Below, one piece after another: positions 25,843-33,101 of a stretch of 36,563 bases of DNA (its first letter is position 1; each line of letters starts with the position of its first letter). The stretch lies in assembly GCA_938036875.1 (NCBI GenBank), contig CALHVX010000032.1, positions 1 through 36,563 of the forward strand. The letters run 5' to 3'. The position numbers were made by a program, and so were the translations under genes. The notes under the pieces were generated by a model. It had not been told where the DNA came from, ran no database searches, and worked only from the letters and a program-made list of their open reading frames with translations. Source of the stretch: an uncultured Pseudomonadales bacterium (GTDB lineage Bacteria > Pseudomonadota > Gammaproteobacteria > Pseudomonadales > Azotimanducaceae).

Positions 25843-26268
25843 ATGCCATACGGTGAAGGTGATGCAACCTATCAAGCCGCAGGCGGTGAAGCGGGCATTC
25901 GACGGTTGGTCGACAGCTTTTACGAGCACATGGGGCAAAACCCTGAGTTCGCCACCATCTGGGCCTGGCATCCAGACGACAAAGACATAACGCGCGACAA
26001 GCTCGCCCGATTTTTATGTGCTTGGACCGGTGGACCAAGGTTATACAACGAAAAGTATGGTCCGATCAGCATTCCTCAAGTGCACAAGCACTTAAAGGTG
26101 GGGGCAGCAGAACGAGACCAATGGCTTAACTGTATGGCGCTGGCCTTGAACGACCAAGACTATCCCCAAGACTTGCGTGACTATTTGCTCACGCAGCTAG
26201 CCGTACCAGCCGAGCGCGTGCGCATCGTTAGCGAACGTACCCACAACCCGCAGCCAAGCAACGACTAA
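25843..26268 (+). CDS. Group II truncated haemoglobin
   Basis: A 141-residue 2-over-2 globin of the O group. F26-Y27 (Tyr B10), WTGGPRLYNEKYG (61-73), a probable proximal His F8 at H81 in QVHKHLKVG, and the hallmark Trp G8 (W94 in ERDQWLNCM) are all present. Group II globins bind O2 or NO and are linked to O2 supply, NO or peroxide handling. The gene begins 2 bases after the dienelactone hydrolase and 22 bases before the CoA-transferase, so it belongs to that operon. Its N-terminus has the shape of the proteobacterial type rather than mycobacterial TrHbO. Confidence 0.88.
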   Translation: MPYGEGDATYQAAGGEAGIRRLVDSFYEHMGQNPEFATIWAWHPDDKDITRDKLARFLCAWTGGPRLYNEKYGPISIPQVHKHLKVGAAERDQWLNCMALALNDQDYPQDLRDYLLTQLAVPAERVRIVSERTHNPQPSND

Positions 26269-26290
26269 CCTGCAACAACAGCGAGCGACT

Positions 26291-27499
26291 ATGAGCGAAC
26301 AGCAACCAGGCCCTTTAGCCGGCTACAAGATTATCGACCTTAGCAGCGTTATCTCCGGACCGGTGGCCACGGTGCTGCTGGCGGACCAAGGTGCAGACGT
26401 TATCAAGGTAGAAGCACCCAGCGGCGACATTGTACGACGCATGGGGCTTGGCTCCGGCGGTTTGTCGCCCGGCTTCTTAACCGCGAACCGCGGCAAACGA
26501 TCCATTGTGGTAGACCTCAAAGAGCCGGCCGGGGTTGAGCTGGTCAAAAACCTAGTGCTGGATGCAGACGTGTTCATTCAAAACTTTCGACCGGGCGCCA
26601 TTGAACGTATGGGCTTAGGTTACGACGTGCTCAAGGCGCTCAACCCAAAATTGCTCTTCGTTTCTGTTAGTGGCTTTGGCGCAGCCGGTCCTTACGCACA
26701 CAAACGGGTTTATGACCCGGTCATCCAAGCCTTGACCGGTTTGCCTGACACTCAAGCCGACAGCGCCACAGCGCGTCCCAAAATGGTCCGCACCATTATT
26801 CCAGACAAGGTGTCCGCACTGACCACAGCACAAGCCATCACCGCCGGTTTGCTGGCGCGCGAACGCGGCGACGGTTTAGGTCAGCACATCGAGGTGGCCA
26901 TGGTCGACGCCACCATCTCTTTTTTGTGGGCAGAAGCCTTAGCGGGACTAACCCTAGTAGGCAAAGAAGATCAAGTACGCCGCGGCCAGCTAGCCCAGGA
27001 TTTAATTTTTGAAACCAAAGACGGCTACATCACCTGCGGCGCGGTATCCGACAGCGAATGGGAAGGCATGTGCGCCGCACTAGAACAACCGGAATGGTTA
27101 AACGATGAACGTTTCAACACGCCGATGGGGCGTGTGCGTAACGCTAAAGAACGGATCGACGGCATGGGGGATGTATTGAAGTCGCGCACCAGCGCCGATT
27201 GGTTAGAGCGGTTGGACGCTCACCAAGTGCCTTGTGCACCGGTATTGAGTCGCCCCGAGGTAATCAAGCAACCGCAAATTGTTGCCAACAAGTTGCTCAG
27301 TGAATACGAGCACCCGGGGCTAGGGCAAGTGCGGCAACCAAGACCGGGGGCAAAGTTTAGCCGCAGCCGCATCAAGGAACAGCAAATTGCGCCGATGCTG
27401 GGCCAACACAGCCGCGAGGTATTGCTCGAAGCGGGGCTCGACAACACCGCCATCGACGCGTTAGTTGCGGACGGCGTTGTCATTGATGGTCTAGTTTGA
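26291..27499 (+). CDS. CaiB/BaiF family (class III) CoA-transferase
   Basis: Transfers CoA between carboxylic acids, forming an acyl-CoA from a free acid. VLLADQGADVIKVEAPSGD and FLTANRGKRSIVVDLK are the N-terminal signatures. The catalytic Asp is D142 in YDPVIQALTGLP, the nucleophile that forms the mixed anhydride. At 402 residues it is the normal length. The family includes formyl-CoA, carnitine, bile-acid and succinyl-CoA transferases, and the acceptor cannot be told apart here. It is the third gene of the operon with dienelactone hydrolase and globin. Its 3' end overlaps the convergent amidohydrolase by 9 bp. Confidence 0.93.
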   Translation: MSEQQPGPLAGYKIIDLSSVISGPVATVLLADQGADVIKVEAPSGDIVRRMGLGSGGLSPGFLTANRGKRSIVVDLKEPAGVELVKNLVLDADVFIQNFRPGAIERMGLGYDVLKALNPKLLFVSVSGFGAAGPYAHKRVYDPVIQALTGLPDTQADSATARPKMVRTIIPDKVSALTTAQAITAGLLARERGDGLGQHIEVAMVDATISFLWAEALAGLTLVGKEDQVRRGQLAQDLIFETKDGYITCGAVSDSEWEGMCAALEQPEWLNDERFNTPMGRVRNAKERIDGMGDVLKSRTSADWLERLDAHQVPCAPVLSRPEVIKQPQIVANKLLSEYEHPGLGQVRQPRPGAKFSRSRIKEQQIAPMLGQHSREVLLEAGLDNTAIDALVADGVVIDGLV

Positions 27500-28909
27500 C
27501 CTAACGACCACCCGCCCGCGGCTAATCACCGCGTTGATCCGCCGCGTGTTACGAATATCAACCAAAGGGTTGGCATCTAACAAGACAAGGTCCGCCGCCT
27601 GACCTTTGGCTAGGTTGCCGGTTTGATCTTCAATACCAAAAAACTCAGCGGGGCGAACGGTCGCCGCCTTCAACGCTTCTCTTGGGGGCAAACCCGCATC
27701 CACCAAACGCTCCAACTCGGTATGTAGGCTGTAACCGGGTAGCGCACTGCCAATCGGCGTATCGGTTCCTGCACCGATGGGAACACCCGCTTTATACAAA
27801 CGTTGCACCAAGCTTAAGCTCCAACGGCCGCTGGCAGGATCCAGGGTGTCTTTGATGGCCGGCCAACTGGCCGCAGCAGCGCGCCAAGTATCCCGAGCGG
27901 TTTCTGGCAGCCGTTGCACATGATCAAGCCAATCGGAGCGATCGTAAGGTGGGTAACCAACAATGGTATTGAGCCGTAACGTTGGCACTTGAATGGTGTT
28001 CATCAACGATGTGACGACCGCATCGCACTTGGCTTCATCAATATTGGCCCGAGCGCTGGTGTGAAACTCCGCATGCAGAGCTCGACGTAAGGCATAGCCG
28101 CTCAACTCGCCTGGCGCTTGAATGCGCTTGCGCCTTTCCACAACCTGGGCTTCGGCATCCGCCGCACAGGCCAGCTCGATGTTGCGAAGGTGCTCCATGG
28201 AATCCACTTGAGGACCAGCAACATTGGCGGTCAATGCCAAAGGCACATGCGAAGCAATGGGTAGCTGAGCATCACGCGCAGCATTCACCAGCGCACCAAA
28301 CACTTTAGGCTCAACTAACTCGTAGACCTTTACAAAATCAACGCCGGCCGCCTTCAAACGAGCAATATTTGCGCGTGCCTGTTCAGGTGTCGCGTTAGCA
28401 ATACCAATCTCGGGTCGGCTATCACCGTCATAGACCACGTTGGACCCGTCTAGCAACGGACCGCTGTAGTAGAGCCTGGGGGCGACCGCGCCAGGTGCGC
28501 GCCACTTAGCGACATGAGGTGCAATCTTGTCCATCAGCGCACCGGTGTCTCTCACACTGGTAATGCCGTAAGACAAAAACAGATCCGGCATCGCATCGCT
28601 AATTGCGGGCTCGTAAGTTACGTGCACGTGCATATCCCACAAGCCAGGGATCAAAAATTTATCGGTACCATCAATAACCGTAGCCGCTTCAATTTTTCTA
28701 TCAGAGCTGCCCGACGCTTGAACCCCCATAACCTGGTCGCCACTGACCCAGATATCTTGGTTAGCACGCTGACCGCTGGCTGAGTCCACTAGGGTGACAT
28801 TTTGAATGAGCAGGTCCGCTGTTGTTGCGGGCGCAGAGCTTGATTGTTGGCAACCGGTAACAGCCAACGCGAGACTTAGAGAGAGCAAAAGACGGATTGA
28901 TCGCAACAC
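27491..28909 (-). CDS. Exported metal-dependent amidohydrolase (lipoprotein)
   Basis: A 472-residue amidohydrolase-superfamily enzyme. A signal peptide ends in a lipobox AVTGC (near residue 19-20), so it is a probable lipoprotein. LWDMHVHV is the HxH metal motif; the Lys in DFVKVYE, the His in ASHVPL, and the EHLRNIE His fit the binuclear-metal pattern; the active-site Asp is in GAGTDTPIG. It resembles imidazolonepropionase-like or prolidase-like amidohydrolases acting on peptides or lactams, but the substrate is unknown. The start is a GTG at 28909 (a TTG follows). Upstream on the same strand, 73 bases away, lies the rhodanese gene. Confidence 0.9.
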   Translation of the reverse strand: MLRSIRLLLSLSLALAVTGCQQSSSAPATTADLLIQNVTLVDSASGQRANQDIWVSGDQVMGVQASGSSDRKIEAATVIDGTDKFLIPGLWDMHVHVTYEPAISDAMPDLFLSYGITSVRDTGALMDKIAPHVAKWRAPGAVAPRLYYSGPLLDGSNVVYDGDSRPEIGIANATPEQARANIARLKAAGVDFVKVYELVEPKVFGALVNAARDAQLPIASHVPLALTANVAGPQVDSMEHLRNIELACAADAEAQVVERRKRIQAPGELSGYALRRALHAEFHTSARANIDEAKCDAVVTSLMNTIQVPTLRLNTIVGYPPYDRSDWLDHVQRLPETARDTWRAAAASWPAIKDTLDPASGRWSLSLVQRLYKAGVPIGAGTDTPIGSALPGYSLHTELERLVDAGLPPREALKAATVRPAEFFGIEDQTGNLAKGQAADLVLLDANPLVDIRNTRRINAVISRGRVVVRSN

Positions 28910-28982
28910 AGCTTTAAACCTTGATCGAGCGACGGTGACTAAGAATAGCTAGTCTGAACCGCGCAAGCTACGTAGCGAAGGC

Positions 28983-29588
28983 TCAGTCTAAGTAACGCCA
29001 ACCCCACCAAGCATTAAACGGGTGCACGTCAGAGGTAGAGCCAGCCTCGTTTTCCAGCGGGCGCTTCTCGTTGGACCACTGGAAGATAGAGCCGGCCAGA
29101 TTGGCAACCTTGCCGACCTTTAGCTGCGGACCAGACGCTTTACCCTGATCTTGCAGAAAGCGAGCGGCCTCAGCTGAACGAGCTCCCACAGAGCAATAGA
29201 GGATGATCTGTGCATCCGCATGCTTGCGCGCAAAGGCCAGCAGCTTTCCACGATCCTCAATGTGCACGGCGCCCGGAATACGGCTGACCGCGTACTCTTC
29301 CGCTGCTCGAACATCCACCAGCACCGCTTGGGGATGATCGGCTAGATAGTCGTCGATGGATAGATGCTCAACATCCGGGTATTGTTTTGCCAAACGCGCT
29401 TTTAGTGGTGCTAGGCGGTCTTTGGCCGGTTGCTCAACCAGCTCAGATTTAGACGCCGAGGGCTGAGATAGACCAGGGTCAGCGAAGAGGGAAGAGCTCA
29501 TGCCCAAACTTAAGACGCAACATAGCAACGGCTTGATGCGCTGCCAAACCGACTTTGAATTGAACTTGTGTTGTTGATCCAAGGTCAC
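28983..29588 (-). CDS. Secreted single-domain rhodanese
   Basis: A 201-residue protein with a basic N-terminus, a hydrophobic segment and a cleavage site after SLFA (near residue 36-37). The rhodanese domain has its catalytic Cys at C132 in ILYCSVGARS, preceded by LVDVRAAEEYAVSRIPGAVHIE. Rhodaneses move a sulfane sulfur through a Cys persulfide; in the periplasm the role is less clear, and redox or regulatory sulfur transfer is possible. The C-terminal ~35 residues (HPFNAWWGWRYLD) are outside the standard domain. The start is a GTG at 29588. It is divergent from a small secreted protein across a palindrome. Confidence 0.87.
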   Translation of the reverse strand: MTLDQQHKFNSKSVWQRIKPLLCCVLSLGMSSSLFADPGLSQPSASKSELVEQPAKDRLAPLKARLAKQYPDVEHLSIDDYLADHPQAVLVDVRAAEEYAVSRIPGAVHIEDRGKLLAFARKHADAQIILYCSVGARSAEAARFLQDQGKASGPQLKVGKVANLAGSIFQWSNEKRPLENEAGSTSDVHPFNAWWGWRYLD

Positions 29589-29613
29589 ACCTACTGTTCA
29601 CCATTAACATCCA

Positions 29614-29626
29614 CATCTACTAGATG
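29614..29626. promoter_or_regulatory. Perfect 13-bp palindrome between divergent genes, candidate operator
   Basis: CATCTA-C-TAGATG is a perfect inverted repeat (6-1-6), 25 bases from the rhodanese start and 28 bases from the secreted-protein start. The 66-base divergent gap and central position suggest joint control by one dimeric regulator. Confidence 0.4.
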
Positions 29627-29654
29627 CGCCTGTCTAACATAGGAGACCACAGCC

Positions 29655-30092
29655 ATGTCCACAAGTTCGCCCACTCACACCAATAGAGTATCTGCACTGA
29701 TTGCCGGTTTGCTCGGTCTGCTAATCACCAGCACCAGCTTCGCTTCTGGCGGTATTGGGGGCGGCGGTATGTCTGGCTCCGCTGGCAGCCCATCCACAGC
29801 ACGAAAGCACCAAGTCGACCAGAGCTACGAGTACGGCAAAGCCGTCTATCTGGGTCGATCATCAGATGCCAAAAAGCTGGCCTGGTGCGTGTTGGTCGAC
29901 GGTGAAGCAAAAAAGGTAAAGAAAAAGACCCTCAAGCCTTACCGACGCAAAACTCAGTCCGAGCTGGCCAACGCACTGTACCTGTGTAACGAGCCATCGA
30001 CGCTGGCGTTAACAGCGCTCAAGAAGGAGCAGATTGCCTTTGTGCTCTACTACCTCAACAAGCGCTATAAGCTCAAATTGAGCGACGTTTAA
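29655..30092 (+). CDS. Small basic secreted protein, function unknown
   Basis: A 145-residue protein with a clear signal peptide (cleavage after TSFA, about residue 30), then a Gly/Ser-rich linker (SGGIGGGGMSGSAGS). The mature domain is Lys-rich, with a YEYGKAVYLGR opening, two cysteines (AWCVLVD and YLCNEP) and a closing FVLYYLNKRYKLKL. The opening and closing elements recall a c-type cytochrome fold, but there is no CxxCH haem-binding motif, so this is only a weak suggestion; alternatively it is an uncharacterised periplasmic fold with a disulfide. AGGAG precedes the ATG. It is divergent from the rhodanese and overlaps the convergent GT-C gene by 20 bp. Confidence 0.72.
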   Translation: MSTSSPTHTNRVSALIAGLLGLLITSTSFASGGIGGGGMSGSAGSPSTARKHQVDQSYEYGKAVYLGRSSDAKKLAWCVLVDGEAKKVKKKTLKPYRRKTQSELANALYLCNEPSTLALTALKKEQIAFVLYYLNKRYKLKLSDV

Positions 30093-31413
30093 CTCGGCTG
30101 CGCCAACTATTCATATCCACCAATACTGCAACGGTGATGACCGCAAACTCAACGGCCATCACCCAAGTTGGTATTTGATACAGCGCTAACGACGCACCCA
30201 ATTGACTGGGTAGATTAATGCCGCTTGCATAGCTCAACAGTAGCGCTAGGGATGCTACCCATGGCGTCCACATGGGCTTCAACACAGCAAAGGGTAGCCA
30301 CCAAACCAAATACCAAGGGTTGATGGCCGGCAAGATCAGCAGGAACACGCCAAACAGCCAGGCTAACGGCAGCAACTCAAGGTCAGGCGGAGCGCTACCG
30401 TGCCAGCGCCGCATCCAACTGGCGTACTGCCACAACCAAAGCAACGCGAAGAGCACCAGCAACCCTCGAACTATCCATTGAGGGTTCAAGATCTCTAAAC
30501 CCTGTAGCGCAAAATGCAAAGGCGAGTTGAATAGCCATTGCGACCCCATAACCTGCAAGCCTTCCGGAAACCAAGCGGCCAGCATTCCAAACGGCCAAGC
30601 CACTAGAACGCCGGTAACAACAAGCGCCCCCCAAGCTCGCCACTTAAAGCCAAGCAAAAACGGAGCAGCCACCAACGCAAAGATTTTCACTCCGGCAGCA
30701 AGCGCTAACAACAGGCCCACCAACAACCAACGCTGCCGGGAGTAAGCCACAACCGCGCCCACTAAAAACAGCACACCAAGCACGTCCACATGCGCAGACA
30801 TGGCGAACTCTTTTACCAACAACGGCGAAAACGCATAGAGCATGGCGGCTGCAGGCGTTGCCAGGCGCAGTAGCAACACTAGAACGCCAATATCTGCCAG
30901 CGCGAGGCCAACTTGCAGCGCGGTTACCGACCCTGGCGCTAACCAGTAACACAACCCAAAGAACCACTGCGCAACCGGGCCATAAACCGTAGGTACATCG
31001 GGGTAGTTAATCCGGTCCAACACCGTCGCTTCCCACTCCCTAAGGTTGTCGAGACCAAAAAAATCCGCCGGCACTACGCCATAGGGATTGCCAAGCTCGA
31101 CCACCATGCGGCCATCCCAGAGGTAGCGAAAAAAGTCGTCTTCAAATAGGGGGTAGGTGAACACGCCAATGGCTCGAAACAACACAGCAAAGCCAAGTAT
31201 CCAAGGCCAGCTTAGATAAACTTGTTGCCGCTGATGCCCCCACCAAAGTCCCAAGCAGATCAGACCAACAACACCACAAGCGAGCAAAAAACCCGCTAGT
31301 TGCGCCATTCCGTAGGCTTGGGAACCAAACGCCAAAACACTATAAGCGCCCGCGCACAGCACGCCACCCAACAGCAGGGGCCAAATCGAACCATCGGTGG
31401 GGGTTCTTGTCAT
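30073..31413 (-). CDS. GT-C-type membrane glycosyltransferase
   Basis: A 446-residue integral membrane protein with about ten to twelve hydrophobic helices. The first extracytoplasmic loop contains YPLFEDDFFRYLWDG, the acidic motif typical of GT-C enzymes that use polyprenyl-phosphate sugars (mannosyltransferase/DUF2029-like). The sugar donor and acceptor are unknown. It is divergent from a GT2 gene whose product resembles polyprenyl-phosphate sugar synthases, which would make the donor. Its 3' end overlaps the small secreted protein by 20 bp. ATG at 31413. Confidence 0.85.
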   Translation of the reverse strand: MTRTPTDGSIWPLLLGGVLCAGAYSVLAFGSQAYGMAQLAGFLLACGVVGLICLGLWWGHQRQQVYLSWPWILGFAVLFRAIGVFTYPLFEDDFFRYLWDGRMVVELGNPYGVVPADFFGLDNLREWEATVLDRINYPDVPTVYGPVAQWFFGLCYWLAPGSVTALQVGLALADIGVLVLLLRLATPAAAMLYAFSPLLVKEFAMSAHVDVLGVLFLVGAVVAYSRQRWLLVGLLLALAAGVKIFALVAAPFLLGFKWRAWGALVVTGVLVAWPFGMLAAWFPEGLQVMGSQWLFNSPLHFALQGLEILNPQWIVRGLLVLFALLWLWQYASWMRRWHGSAPPDLELLPLAWLFGVFLLILPAINPWYLVWWLPFAVLKPMWTPWVASLALLLSYASGINLPSQLGASLALYQIPTWVMAVEFAVITVAVLVDMNSWRSRVKRRSI

Positions 31414-31458
31414 AAACTATCTGACAACAAACCAATTCAACACGAAGAAAAGCAGGTT

Positions 31459-32247
31459 ATGTTTCATCAACTCACCATAGCCGCGGTTGTGCCGGCGTTC
31501 AACGAGGCCCCAAGCATTGCTGCGGTGGTGACCAAGCTGCGCAGCCTGGAAATTGATGGTCAGCCACTGATCGACCGCGTCGTGGTCGGTAACAACGGCT
31601 CTACCGATACGACTGCGGAGCTTGCTGAGGCAGCTGGAGCACAGGTTGCCACCGAGCCGGACAAAGGCTACGGCGCCGCCTGCCTTGCCGCCTTAGCGCA
31701 AGCTCAGGACTGCGACCTTGTGGTCTTTGTAGATGGCGATGATTCCTGCCTACCCGATGAGTTACCCAGCTTGCTAGAGCGCTGGCAACAAGGTGCACAC
31801 CTAGTGATTGGCTCACGTGCCTTGGGTCATGTGCAAACGGGTGCACTGCCACCGCATCAACGCTGGGGCAATTGGCTTGCGGGGGTTTTGCTCACTCGGG
31901 GTTGGGGGCAACGGGTGACCGACCTAGGTCCTTTTCGCGTAATCTCTCAGCAGACCTTGGCACAGCTTGATATGCGCGAGCTGACTTTCGGTTGGACCGT
32001 TGAGATGCAAGTCAAAGCCTTAATCCTTGGGCTAGAAGTGGCCGAGGTGCCAGTGACCAGCAAACCGCGGCTAGGTACGTCTAAGGTTAGCGGCACTTGG
32101 CGCGGCAGCTTAGGGGCAAGCTGGGGCATCTTGAGTACTATTGCTCGGTATTGGTGGTTGGCACGTCAGAACCTTTGGCCTTCAGTTCGTTCTAGCTCAG
32201 ATCAATCCATTCGGATTCCAAAAAATCCTGCTCCAAACAATCACTAA
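31459..32247 (+). CDS. Family 2 glycosyltransferase, polyprenyl-phosphate-sugar-synthase-like
   Basis: A GT-A-fold enzyme of 262 residues. AAVVPAFNEAPSIAAVV starts the domain, VVGNNGSTDTTAELA is the nucleotide-binding loop, and the DXD motif is VFVDGDDS. GSRALGHVQTGALPPHQRWGNW and FGWTVEMQVKAL are seen in the DPM1-like branch. No membrane segment is evident apart from a possible peripheral association. The ATG at 31459 with AGCAGG is preferred over an open frame starting at 31300, which lies antisense to the GT-C gene. The stop interlocks with the PNPOx-like gene (CTAA, 32244-32247). Confidence 0.88.
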   Translation: MFHQLTIAAVVPAFNEAPSIAAVVTKLRSLEIDGQPLIDRVVVGNNGSTDTTAELAEAAGAQVATEPDKGYGAACLAALAQAQDCDLVVFVDGDDSCLPDELPSLLERWQQGAHLVIGSRALGHVQTGALPPHQRWGNWLAGVLLTRGWGQRVTDLGPFRVISQQTLAQLDMRELTFGWTVEMQVKALILGLEVAEVPVTSKPRLGTSKVSGTWRGSLGASWGILSTIARYWWLARQNLWPSVRSSSDQSIRIPKNPAPNNH

Positions 32248-32897
32248 GACTCGCCCTTAGACAGCGCCTCACCATATTGCTGCTCGGTAATCACACCGCC
32301 TTCCTGCTCCGCGCGGCCTTCATCTTTGGGGCTCAAATGACCTTGCAAACCGTCTATGCGCTTCCAACTAGCAAAAGGTGCGTCACCGTTTTCATCCGGC
32401 ACATAACGGGAAGTCTCTAACCGCTTATGCTTATGGATATACCGCGCACAGTTGATGAACGCTTGATCTACGTGCGCGCGAACCACCGCAATGGCGCCAG
32501 GATATTCTGCTAACAAGGGATCGTTTTCTTGAATCTGCGCCGTGGCTTGCACCCGCACTCGGTTTGGCGTTTCAAAATCGATAAACAGCAAACCAATCTT
32601 TGCCGTGTCTGCGATGTTGCCAAGCGACAGGAACATGCCGTTGCCGTCGTAGGCGGGAAAGGCGAGAGTTTTCTCATCGATAATCTTCACCGTGCCAACA
32701 CCACCCCCTTTGTGAGAAACCGTGGGCTCACCCTTCGCGTTAACGGTAGAGAGAAAGAAAAAGTCACGCGAGGCGATAAAGGCTTGGTGTCGCGGATTCA
32801 GCGAATCTTCAATGATGGTTGCCTCCATGGTATCGGCCAGCGTTCGCGTTTCAAACTGCGCTTGCATCTCGCGCTGTGACTCGGTGTAAAACGGCAT
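32244..32897 (-). CDS. Pyridoxamine 5'-phosphate oxidase-related FMN-binding protein
   Basis: A 217-residue split-barrel flavoprotein. FIASRDFFFLSTVNAKGEPTVSHKGG opens the PNPOx domain, and LGNIADTAKIGLLFIDFETPNRVRVQATAQI is its second half. Relatives without the true PNPOx C-terminal region act on diverse substrates (bilins, haem or F420-linked compounds, or none known). It is not the vitamin B6 biosynthetic enzyme, whose substrate-binding residues are missing. The ATG at 32897 has AAGGGA upstream. It is divergent from the DnaB-like ATPase gene. Confidence 0.85.
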   Translation of the reverse strand: MPFYTESQREMQAQFETRTLADTMEATIIEDSLNPRHQAFIASRDFFFLSTVNAKGEPTVSHKGGGVGTVKIIDEKTLAFPAYDGNGMFLSLGNIADTAKIGLLFIDFETPNRVRVQATAQIQENDPLLAEYPGAIAVVRAHVDQAFINCARYIHKHKRLETSRYVPDENGDAPFASWKRIDGLQGHLSPKDEGRAEQEGGVITEQQYGEALSKGES

Positions 32898-33033
32898 GCT
32901 TATTTCCCTTCTGATTAGGTATCAAGATTGGCTTTACGATACCACCAAAGTTTGTGCATACTCATCCCCGGCTTGTCGCCCAAGCCTCCCCCCTCCAACT
33001 GGGGAAGCACCATCGGTGCAGGGTGTCTAACTA

Positions 33034-33056
33034 TCGAACCTACTGTTCGAGCGAAC
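33034..33056. promoter_or_regulatory. Overlapping inverted repeats upstream of the DnaB-like ATPase, candidate operator
   Basis: TCGAAC-CTACT-GTTCGA (33034-33050, 6-5-6) overlaps a second perfect repeat GTTCG-AG-CGAAC (33045-33056). The first resembles the Gram-positive LexA box CGAAC-N4-GTTCG, but with one extra spacer base, and gammaproteobacterial LexA uses a different sequence. It is 16-22 bases before the GTG start. The rest of the 32898-33071 gap shows one loose GGTATC/GATACC inverted repeat (32918-32943) and no clear promoter. Confidence 0.35.
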
Positions 33057-33101
33057 GCATAAGGAGGGGTTGTGGGACAAGCTCGCGATAGGAGGTTAAC
33101 C

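Noticed and set aside
28940-28962. Inverted repeat GACTA/TAGTC between the rhodanese and amidohydrolase as a terminator
   Set aside because: The stem is only 5 bp, the loop is 8 bases and no T-run follows.
31300-31458. A 53-residue extension of the GT2 protein
   Set aside because: It lies antisense to the GT-C N-terminus; the GT2 domain starts at the ATG at 31459, which has a ribosome binding site.
32918-32943. GGTATC/GATACC inverted repeat upstream of the PNPOx-like gene as an operator
   Set aside because: Six-base arms with a 14-base spacer are expected by chance, and nothing else supports it.
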